From: Ileibacterium sp.
GTDB lineage: Bacteria; Bacillota_I; Bacilli_A; Erysipelotrichales; Erysipelotrichaceae
Direction: 5' to 3'
Assembly: GCA_021443945.1 (NCBI GenBank)
Contig: JABUSF010000015.1
Span: 9,482 to 15,145, forward strand
DNA length: 5,664 nt
Below, piece after piece: positions 1 to 4,687 of the stretch. Each line of letters starts with the position of its first letter. Within the stretch, counting starts at the first letter, position 1. The notes beneath the pieces are model-generated. The model was not told the DNA's origin. It did no database searches and was given only the letters and a program-made list of their open reading frames with translations. Made by a program: the position numbers and the translations under genes.

Positions 1-55
1 GCCATTTGCCAGTTTGCGGCCATTGTCTGCTTCCTGTAAACTGCAAATCTCATCC

Positions 56-107
56 AAAAAGAAAATCGGTTCCTTCAGAATTCCGTTTCTGAAAGAACCG
101 ATTTTTT
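56..107 (-). terminator. Bidirectional intrinsic terminator after rseP
   Basis: A near-perfect hairpin has arms 62-80 and 87-105. It contains 11 bp of outer stem, one C/A mismatch (73/94) and 7 more bp around a 6-base loop. On the minus strand the stem runs into TTTTCTTTTT (65-56), and on the plus strand into a T6 run (102-107), so it can stop transcription from both sides. It starts 15 bases after the rseP stop codon and most likely ends the pyrH-rseP transcript. The plus-strand T-run suggests that a convergent gene may end just left of it, but the 55 bases available do not identify one. Confidence 0.9.
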
Positions 108-121
108 ATTGGTTATCCCGT

Positions 122-1204
122 TTAGAAGAACAGTCTGGAAAGATCATTCCAGGTGGCAAAGATCATAATTCCAAAAAGGAGCACAAAACTGCCGATAATG
201 ACTGTTTCCACCAGTTTTGTTGGGATTTTGCGCCGGAAAATGGATTCCAGAGCGATGATCAGAATCCGTCCTCCGTCCAAAGCCGGAAGAGGAAGCAGAT
301 TGAAGATTCCAATATTCAGTGACAGCAGAGCGATCAAAGAAATATAGGGAAGAATTCCCAGACTGACCACCTGACTGGTGACATTGTAAATGCCAACCGG
401 TCCGGACAGAGAGTTCAGCCCTTTCCCTCTGACCAGCATGCCCAGCGTTTTAAAAATGGAAGCGGCATTGTCGGCCAGTTCGTTCAGTCCTACCGGAACC
501 GCCTCCAGCAGAGTGATGGGTCTTGTTTCCGCTTTGGATACAATTCCAATCAGCGCAATCTGGGTGTCCGGATCCACGTTTGGAGTGATTTTCATCTCCA
601 TCATCTGACCGTTCCGGTCAATGGTGAATGTGGATTCATCTTTATGGAACTGAATGAATTCCAGCATCTCTTTCTGTGTTTCCGGCTCGATGACACTGCC
701 GTCCGAAGCTTCAATTTTTACAATTTTGTCTCCGGGCTGCATTCCGGCGGCCTGAGCAGGTGATCCTTCGTTGACAGAATCCGCAATGGGAAGAGGATCT
801 GTATTGACATACCCTCTTGCAGCGGCCAGACCAATCATCAAAACCGCCGCCAGAAGAATGTTCATGACAACACCGGCAGCCATAATCATGACCTGCTGCC
901 ATTTCGGTTTATTGTTCAGGCGTCTGTTTTCGGGAACGTCCTTCAGCCAGCTGTCTTCGTCATCCTCATCCTGAGAACCGTCTTCTTCGCCGGCCATCAT
1001 CACATATCCGCCGATTGGCAGAGCACGGATGGAAAACTGAGTTTCCTTTCCCATTCTTGTATACAGAGCAGGTCCCATGCCGATGGAAAATTCTTTGCAG
1101 TATACGCCGAACTTCTTCGCCATGATAAAATGCCCCAGTTCATGGATCACAACAATTCCGTTCAGCATGATCAGAAATGCAATAAGTCCAATCAAAAAGC
1201 TCAT
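122..1204 (-). CDS. rseP: RseP/RasP family site-2 intramembrane zinc metalloprotease
   Basis: This is a polytopic membrane protease (peptidase M50B) that cuts substrates such as anti-sigma factors and leftover signal peptides within the membrane. The 360-residue product has the zinc motif HELGH at 21-25 in the first membrane segment (about 3-20). A GxxxN-type second segment follows at about 103-128 (GVVMN 111-115). A single PDZ domain spans about 130-206 (GMQPGDKI at 154-161). The second active-site motif, NLLPLPALDGG, lies at 302-312 with zinc ligand D310, and a last membrane segment lies at about 334-350. One PDZ domain and this length are typical of Gram-positive RasP; E. coli RseP has two. 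A very acidic patch (about 73-84, EEDGSQDEDDED) precedes the conserved NNKPKWQ stretch. The ATG is preceded by AGAAAGGG, which overlaps the cdsA stop codon. The gene lies 15 bases after cdsA and is last in the operon. All catalytic motifs are intact. The substrate in this organism is unknown. Confidence 0.95.
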   Translation of the reverse strand: MSFLIGLIAFLIMLNGIVVIHELGHFIMAKKFGVYCKEFSIGMGPALYTRMGKETQFSIRALPIGGYVMMAGEEDGSQDEDDEDSWLKDVPENRRLNNKPKWQQVMIMAAGVVMNILLAAVLMIGLAAARGYVNTDPLPIADSVNEGSPAQAAGMQPGDKIVKIEASDGSVIEPETQKEMLEFIQFHKDESTFTIDRNGQMMEMKITPNVDPDTQIALIGIVSKAETRPITLLEAVPVGLNELADNAASIFKTLGMLVRGKGLNSLSGPVGIYNVTSQVVSLGILPYISLIALLSLNIGIFNLLPLPALDGGRILIIALESIFRRKIPTKLVETVIIGSFVLLFGIMIFATWNDLSRLFF

Positions 1205-1219
1205 TGTTTACTACCCTTT

Positions 1220-1999
1220 CTAAAGAAGGATCGATGCTAAAAATCCGAACAGCAGAAAGTTCATCATCAGCGAGTCAATCCTGTCCAGAACCCCGCCGTG
1301 TCCAGGCAGAAGATTGGAAAAGTCCTTCAGGCCAAGAGCTCGTTTATAACTTGAGAAGCACAGGTCTCCCAGTTCTGCAAAAACAGGTGCGAGAATGCAG
1401 ATCCAGAGATTGAGTTGGGGGTTCATGTCGGATGAGTATAACATACTGACTGCAAAACTTAAAACAAATCCTGCAATCCATCCGCCTGCAAAACCTTCCC
1501 ACGTCTTTTTGGGGGAAATTCTTGGATTCATCTTATGCTTTCCAAAAAATTTTCCTGCAAAAAAGGCACCCGTATCACTTCCATAGGTTGCAAAGATCAG
1601 CGTCCAGAGATATTTGTGCTCAGCCATGAGCATCTGCATGGCCAGATATCCCACCCCAAAAATCAACAGAAGAGACAATACAGCCATGCAGTTTTCCTGG
1701 CTGAAGCTTTCCATAAAGACAGGCAGGGACCAGAAATAGATCAGGCCGGCAATCCAATAAGCCAGAGTTGGAATCTGGATGCCAAACAGAGGCAGAAAAT
1801 ACAGCCCGAGAATCCAGAGAACCATTGGAATATAGACTTTCCAGATCCACCGGTCGGATCCTTTCATCACATGAAGCCATTCCCAGCATCCCGTCATGAC
1901 GATAAAGACGCCCAGAGCTTCCAGAAGCCATCCGCCAAAAGCCACCGGCGGCAGAACGAAAAGAATAATAGCAATGGCCGTCAGTACGCGCTTTTTCAC
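1220..1999 (-). CDS. cdsA: Phosphatidate cytidylyltransferase (CDP-diacylglycerol synthase)
   Basis: This integral membrane enzyme converts phosphatidic acid and CTP into CDP-diacylglycerol, the branch point for phosphatidylglycerol, cardiolipin and other phospholipids. The 259-residue product has about seven or eight hydrophobic segments. It carries the conserved SDTGAFFAGKFFGKH block at 141-155 with SPKKTWEG at 162-169. The family signature is split as GDLCFSSYKR (211-220), KDFSNLLPGHGG (225-236) and DRIDS (239-243), holding the metal- and nucleotide-binding Asp and Lys residues. Tyr218 sits where the signature usually has an aliphatic residue or Phe/Met, a mild deviation. The start codon is GTG (1997-1999), which overlaps the uppS TGA stop. 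It is placed by a full GGAGGT site five bases upstream, so translation is probably coupled to uppS. In many Bacillota dxr follows cdsA; here rseP does. Confidence 0.96.
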   Translation of the reverse strand: MKKRVLTAIAIILFVLPPVAFGGWLLEALGVFIVMTGCWEWLHVMKGSDRWIWKVYIPMVLWILGLYFLPLFGIQIPTLAYWIAGLIYFWSLPVFMESFSQENCMAVLSLLLIFGVGYLAMQMLMAEHKYLWTLIFATYGSDTGAFFAGKFFGKHKMNPRISPKKTWEGFAGGWIAGFVLSFAVSMLYSSDMNPQLNLWICILAPVFAELGDLCFSSYKRALGLKDFSNLLPGHGGVLDRIDSLMMNFLLFGFLASILL

Positions 2000-2691
2000 T
2001 TGAGACCTCCAAACCGGCGGTCACGGGCTGCAAAAACTTCCAGGGCTTCATTCAGGCTCGCTTCGTCAAAATCCGGCCATGGCGTGGGATCAAAAATCAG
2101 CTCTGAATAGGCAATCTGCCAGAGCAGAAAATTGGAGATCCGCTCTTCCCCGGAGGTGCGGATGAGCAAATCCACCTCTTCCGGAATGAACAGATAGCTG
2201 GAAAACTCCTCTTCAGTTAAATCGTTGGCCCGTTTTCCGTCGGCCACTTCCTGGGCATACTTTTGAGCCGCCAGAATCATTTCCCTTCTCGAGCCGTAGT
2301 TGATGGCAATGCAAAGTTCCAGCCCTGTGTTATGAGCGGTTTGTTCCACGGCTTTGCGGATGGTTTTCTGGGTATCTTCAGGAAAGCGCTCCAGTTCCCC
2401 GGCAAAGGTCACCCGGATGTTGTTTTTCATCAAATCCTTAATATAACTGTTGAAGAAAATCCCCGGCAGCTTGCAGAGATAGGAAATCTCGTCTTCCGGA
2501 CGCTTCCAGTTTTCCGTAGAGAAGGCATACAGAATCAGCTTTTTAATCCCCAGGCGGTTGGCTTCCAGTGCGACCGTCCGCACGGTATCCGCTCCTTTTT
2601 TGTGGCCGGCTGTTCTGGGCAGCCCTTTGGCTTTGGCCCATCGGCCGTTGCCGTCCATAATGATGGCGACAGTTTCAGGAATGACTTTCAT
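1996..2691 (-). CDS. uppS: Undecaprenyl diphosphate synthase (cis-prenyltransferase)
   Basis: This cytosolic enzyme adds isopentenyl units in cis to farnesyl diphosphate, giving the C55 carrier used for peptidoglycan, teichoic acid and capsule assembly. The 231-residue product shows all hallmark regions: AIIMDGNGRWAK at 9-20 with the Mg-binding Asp13, GHKKGA at 29-34, FSTENWKRP at 57-65, NYGSRRE at 131-137, and DLLIRTSGEERISNF at 174-188. The last of these contains the Arg178, Arg184 and Ser186 that bind the pyrophosphate of isopentenyl diphosphate. WQIAYSEL (191-198), WPDF (205-208) and the C-terminal RRFGG (225-229) follow. The His that usually precedes the VAIIMDGNG block is Thr7 here, but no catalytic residue is missing. 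Length is slightly short of the usual 240-250. The ATG is preceded by GAGGT (2698-2702). An 81-base gap holding a hairpin separates it from frr. Confidence 0.96.
   Translation of the reverse strand: MKVIPETVAIIMDGNGRWAKAKGLPRTAGHKKGADTVRTVALEANRLGIKKLILYAFSTENWKRPEDEISYLCKLPGIFFNSYIKDLMKNNIRVTFAGELERFPEDTQKTIRKAVEQTAHNTGLELCIAINYGSRREMILAAQKYAQEVADGKRANDLTEEEFSSYLFIPEEVDLLIRTSGEERISNFLLWQIAYSELIFDPTPWPDFDEASLNEALEVFAARDRRFGGLK
2005..2010 (-). promoter_or_regulatory. Shine-Dalgarno site inside uppS for cdsA
   Basis: On the minus strand GGAGGT lies within the last codons of uppS, five bases before the GTG of cdsA. It is a full match to the anti-Shine-Dalgarno sequence. It decides the GTG start at 1997-1999 and fits translational coupling, since the uppS TGA and the cdsA GTG share bases. 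Confidence 0.85.
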
Positions 2692-2721
2692 TTCTAAACC
2701 TCGTTTCTTCCTATACAGATG

Positions 2722-2750
2722 AAAAGCCCAAAATCGGAGTCTGGGCTTTT
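2722..2750 (-). terminator. Hairpin between frr and uppS (attenuator or weak terminator)
   Basis: A perfect 9-bp inverted repeat (arms 2722-2730 AAAAGCCCA and 2742-2750 TGGGCTTTT) encloses an 11-base loop. On the minus strand the stem ends in only four Us before CAUC, so it is a weak intrinsic terminator or an RNA-processing or stability element, not a full stop. It lies 22 bases after the frr stop codon and 30 before the uppS start. It would be expected to lower uppS, cdsA and rseP expression relative to pyrH and frr. No convincing separate promoter for uppS is visible. Confidence 0.55.
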
Positions 2751-2772
2751 GTTTTCTGATTCTATTATATGC

Positions 2773-3321
2773 TTATATGCTCAAGAGGTCTTTTTCTTTA
2801 GCCTCAACGATACTGTCTGTTTTCTTAATATACTTATCAGTCAGTTTCTGGCAGTTGTCCAGCCATTCTTTCTGAGTATCTTCAGAAACTTCCTTATCCT
2901 TTTTAATGTCGTCGTTGGCATCACGGCGGATGTTGCGGATTGCAACTTTGGCTTCATCCCCGTATTTCTTGGCTTCTTTAGCCAGCTGTTTACGGCGGTC
3001 CTGCGTCAGTGGCGGTACATTGATGCGGATGCAGTCGGCTTCTGCCTGCGGAGTCACACCCAGGTTGGCAGCAGAGATGGCATGGTTGATCTGTTTGACC
3101 ATGGATCGGTCGTAAGGTTTAATCACCAGCTGTGTTCCTTCCAGAACAGAAATTTTAGCCATCTGGTTAATTGGCGTCATTTCTCCATAATAGTCTACGC
3201 GCACGCGGTCCAGCATCCCGGCAGAAGCACGGCCGGTCCGAATGGTTTTCATGTTGCCTTCGAGGTTTTCGATGACGTCCATCATCCTCATTTCGGCTTC
3301 TTCAAGGTAAATACTTTCCAT
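2773..3321 (-). CDS. frr: Ribosome recycling factor
   Basis: This cytosolic tRNA-shaped protein, together with EF-G, splits the post-termination ribosome so that subunits can be reused. The 182-residue product is close to the usual 185. It fits the two-domain layout: domain I is a three-helix bundle made of about 1-30 and 105-182, and domain II a small beta domain of about 31-104. Visible family motifs are IRTGRAS at 27-33, YYGEMTPINQ at 44-53, NVPPLTQDRRKQL at 101-113 and RRDAND at 132-137, the last including the conserved Arg of the ribosome-contacting helix. The ATG has a GAGGAG site (3331-3336) nine bases upstream. The gene follows pyrH after 45 bases, the near-universal bacterial pairing, and is probably co-transcribed with it. 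No oddity is seen. Confidence 0.98.
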   Translation of the reverse strand: MESIYLEEAEMRMMDVIENLEGNMKTIRTGRASAGMLDRVRVDYYGEMTPINQMAKISVLEGTQLVIKPYDRSMVKQINHAISAANLGVTPQAEADCIRINVPPLTQDRRKQLAKEAKKYGDEAKVAIRNIRRDANDDIKKDKEVSEDTQKEWLDNCQKLTDKYIKKTDSIVEAKEKDLLSI

Positions 3322-3366
3322 GATTTAATTCTCCTCTTTTGTTCTGCTTTGAAATGAAAGCATTTT

Positions 3367-4077
3367 TTAGTGTTGTCTGGAAATAACGGTTCCGTCCACT
3401 TCCTGTCTGACCGCTTTGGCGATGTTTCCTTCTTCGTTCATATTGAAGACAAGCAGATCGATGTCATTGTCCATGCACATGCTGATGGCTGTGGAATCCA
3501 TGACTTTCAGATCTTTGTTCAAAACATCCATGTAGGACAGATGATCAAATTTTTTGGCTTCCGGATTCAGTTTCGGGTCACTGTCATACACTCCGTCAAC
3601 TCCATTTTTCGCCATTAAAATGACATCGGCACCAATTTCAGATGCTCTTAATGCAGCGGTTGTATCGGTGGAAAAATAAGGGGAACCAGTCCCTGCACCG
3701 AAAATCACAATGCGTCCTTTTTCCAAATGGCGCAAAGCTCTTCTTAAGATAAAAGGTTCGGCAACTCTCGGCATTTCCACTGCAGTCTGCACGCGGGTGT
3801 CGACCCCTTCGTTTTCCAGTGCATTCTGAACAGCCAGGGCATTAATGACTGTTCCAAGCATTCCCATATAGTCTGCCTGAGCGCGGTTCATGCCAAGACC
3901 CTGAATTTCCTTTCCGCGGATAAAGTTTCCGCCGCCCACAACAATTGCCAGTTCAACACCGGAGTCAGCAATCCCCTTGAGTTCCTTGGCAAGTTTCTGT
4001 AAAAATTCAGGATTTAAATTCTTTCCTTCACCGGAAAGAGCTTCCCCGCTTAATTTCAGTAAAACTCTTTTGTACAT
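3367..4077 (-). CDS. pyrH: Uridylate kinase (UMP kinase)
   Basis: This bacterial-type UMP kinase of the amino acid kinase fold, normally a cytosolic hexamer, phosphorylates UMP to UDP with ATP. It feeds UTP, CTP and UDP-sugar pools; the CTP is a substrate of CdsA encoded downstream. The 236-residue product is of standard length. It shows KLSGEALSGE at 8-17 (phosphate binding), VGGGNFIRG at 47-55, ADYMGMLGTVINA at 68-80, GTGSPYFSTDTTAALRA at 129-145 (UMP and phosphate contacts), KNGVDGVYDSDPK at 157-169 and MDSTA at 193-197. The family is typically activated by GTP and inhibited by UTP; this is family knowledge, not read from the sequence. The ATG is preceded by AAGGAG (4089-4094), 11 bases upstream. 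It is the first gene of the cluster, with its own promoter. The usual upstream neighbour tsf is absent. Confidence 0.98.
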   Translation of the reverse strand: MYKRVLLKLSGEALSGEGKNLNPEFLQKLAKELKGIADSGVELAIVVGGGNFIRGKEIQGLGMNRAQADYMGMLGTVINALAVQNALENEGVDTRVQTAVEMPRVAEPFILRRALRHLEKGRIVIFGAGTGSPYFSTDTTAALRASEIGADVILMAKNGVDGVYDSDPKLNPEAKKFDHLSYMDVLNKDLKVMDSTAISMCMDNDIDLLVFNMNEEGNIAKAVRQEVDGTVISRQH

Positions 4078-4104
4078 ATTAAAAAATGCTCCTTACTGTG
4101 TTTG

Positions 4105-4110
4105 ATTATA
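4105..4110 (-). promoter_or_regulatory. -10 box of probable pyrH promoter
   Basis: On the minus strand a perfect TATAAT lies 27 bases before the pyrH ATG and just upstream of its AAGGAG site. The region 17 bases further upstream is a T-run (TTTTTT, within the U-tract of the hairpin at 4126-4157), a poor match to TTGACA. A transcript would begin near 4097-4099. The -10 is flanked by the inverted repeat TGTGT (4097-4101) and ACACA (4110-4114), which may be chance. Position behind two terminators supports a real operon promoter, but the -35 is weak. Confidence 0.55.
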
Positions 4111-4125
4111 CACAAGGCTTTTTTG

Positions 4126-4157
4126 AAAAAAAAGAAAGAGATTCTGCCGCCTCTTTC
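4126..4157 (-). terminator. Second terminator-like hairpin upstream of pyrH
   Basis: Arms 4151-4157 and 4134-4140 (GAAAGAG / CTCTTTC on the minus strand, 7 bp) enclose a 10-base loop and are followed by a run of eight Us (4133-4126). The stem is short and A/G-rich but the U-tract is strong. It lies 38 bases after the stronger terminator at 4196-4236 and upstream of the pyrH -10 box. It would therefore catch readthrough into pyrH and is not part of transcripts starting at that promoter. Confidence 0.6.
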
Positions 4158-4195
4158 CCCTTTGAAAGTCATCCAAACATCCTGCTCCTTCCCGT

Positions 4196-4236
4196 AAAAA
4201 AAAGAAGAAATTCCAAAACGGGAGGAATTTCTTCTT
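4196..4236 (-). terminator. Strong intrinsic terminator after the lipoprotein gene
   Basis: A perfect 13-bp stem (arms 4224-4236 and 4202-4214) with a 9-base loop runs into eight Us on the minus strand (4203-4196, the first two within the stem). It starts 36 bases after the stop codon of the small lipoprotein gene and ends that transcription unit. On the plus strand the stem is not followed by a T-run, so it works in one direction only. Confidence 0.92.
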
Positions 4237-4272
4237 ATGCCGGATTCAATGATCAAGTCTAAACAAAGACAA

Positions 4273-4587
4273 TTAGTCAGCGTTTTCGACAGCAGCTTCT
4301 TCGTTGTTTACTTCGTCTTTAACTTCGTTTACAGCGTTTTCAGTGTCGTCTTTAATGTCTTCTGCAACTTCTTCAGTTTTGTTTTCAGCTTTTTCTGCAT
4401 CTTCTTTCAGATCAGCATTGGCTTTTTCAGCATCTGCTTTTGTATCAGCAGCAGCATCTTTGACTTCTGTTTTTACTTCGTTGGCAGCGTTGTCTGCTTT
4501 ATCTTTTTCAGCAGCATTGCATCCAACCAGGGAAAGACCCATAACAACTGCGATTCCAGCAGCTTTTAATGATTTCATAGCGTTCAT
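4273..4587 (-). CDS. Small acidic LEA-like repeat lipoprotein
   Basis: The 104-residue product starts with a lipoprotein signal peptide: Lys5 and Lys8, a hydrophobic stretch 9-21, and lipobox LVGC at 20-23. Cys23 would be lipidated and the protein anchored on the outer face of the membrane. The mature part has no aromatic residue, Arg, Pro, Gly or His. It holds about 28 Asp/Glu against 11 Lys. From Lys28 to the last residue it divides into exactly seven 11-residue units, for example KADAEKANADL (50-60) and KEDAEKAENKT (61-71). Small or aliphatic residues recur at unit positions 4, 7 and 11, the pattern of a right-handed hendecad coiled coil and of group 3 LEA proteins. The ATG has AAGGAG (4598-4603) ten bases upstream; the Met at residue 4 lacks one. 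Specific function is unknown. An envelope stress or spacer role is only inference. Low-complexity E/K/A proteins converge easily, so homology to LEA proteins is not claimed. Confidence 0.85.
   Translation of the reverse strand: MNAMKSLKAAGIAVVMGLSLVGCNAAEKDKADNAANEVKTEVKDAAADTKADAEKANADLKEDAEKAENKTEEVAEDIKDDTENAVNEVKDEVNNEEAAVENAD
4276..4506 (-). repeat. Seven tandem 33-bp (11-codon) units in the lipoprotein gene
   Basis: Residues 28-104 split into seven 11-mers without gaps, starting at Lys28, 39, 50, 61, then Glu72, Glu83 and Asn94. Units 3 and 4 share K-x-D-A-E-K-A. The first position is Lys in four units and acidic or Asn in three. Units are diverged, so the repeat is visible mainly in the protein. 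Confidence 0.7.
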
Positions 4588-4603
4588 TGTTTTATTACTC
4601 CTT

Positions 4604-4628
4604 TTTAAACTTACAAAGTATGTTTGAA
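4604..4628 (-). promoter_or_regulatory. Stem-loop just upstream of the lipoprotein ribosome binding site
   Basis: The core inverted repeat AAAC-T-TAC-AAA-GTA-T-GTTT (4607-4625) forms 7 bp with one T/T mismatch and a 3-base loop. Two outer A/T pairs extend it to 4604-4628. It ends directly next to the AAGGAG at 4598-4603. It could be a 5'-leader hairpin, an mRNA stabiliser or a protein-binding dyad; its A/T-richness means chance is possible. No convincing -10/-35 pair was found in the 100-base gap 4588-4687, and no terminator for the upstream gene is seen there. Confidence 0.3.
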
Positions 4629-4687
4629 TTATCTGTTATATCGGCTAAATAGGTTTTGTATATGCACCGAAACTGTATGAAAGGGGT

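Noticed and set aside
14..322. Plus-strand open frame of about 100 codons
   Set aside because: It crosses the terminator hairpin and runs antisense to the 3' end of rseP, has no ribosome binding site and no recognisable motif.
1535..2110. Long plus-strand open frame of 191 codons antisense to cdsA and uppS
   Set aside because: Its product is a low-hydrophobicity, Ser/Lys/His-rich sequence typical of an antisense shadow. Both genes it overlaps have clear family signatures on the other strand.
2764..2769. TATAAT on the minus strand just after frr, a possible uppS promoter
   Set aside because: No acceptable -35 lies 16-18 bases upstream (AAGACC at 17), and the region is A/T-rich, so a chance match is likely.
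2719..3357. Plus-strand open frame of 212 codons antisense to frr
   Set aside because: It is Phe/His-rich, the reverse reading of a Lys/Glu-rich gene, has no ribosome binding site, and frr on the other strand is certain.
3345..3368. Plus-strand hairpin TGCTTT-GAAATG-AAAGCA followed by T6 between pyrH and frr
   Set aside because: No plus-strand gene exists here to terminate. In the direction of transcription no U-run follows the 6-bp stem, so it is not a terminator for pyrH.
4097..4114. TGTGT/ACACA inverted repeat around the pyrH -10 box as an operator
   Set aside because: Only 5 bp per arm, partly made from the -10 box itself, and no match to an operator family I know; kept only as a note in the promoter entry.
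4056..4256. Minus-strand small open frame between the lipoprotein gene and pyrH
   Set aside because: It reads through two terminator hairpins and the promoter and overlaps the pyrH start. The translation contains runs of Phe and Lys from the U- and A-tracts.
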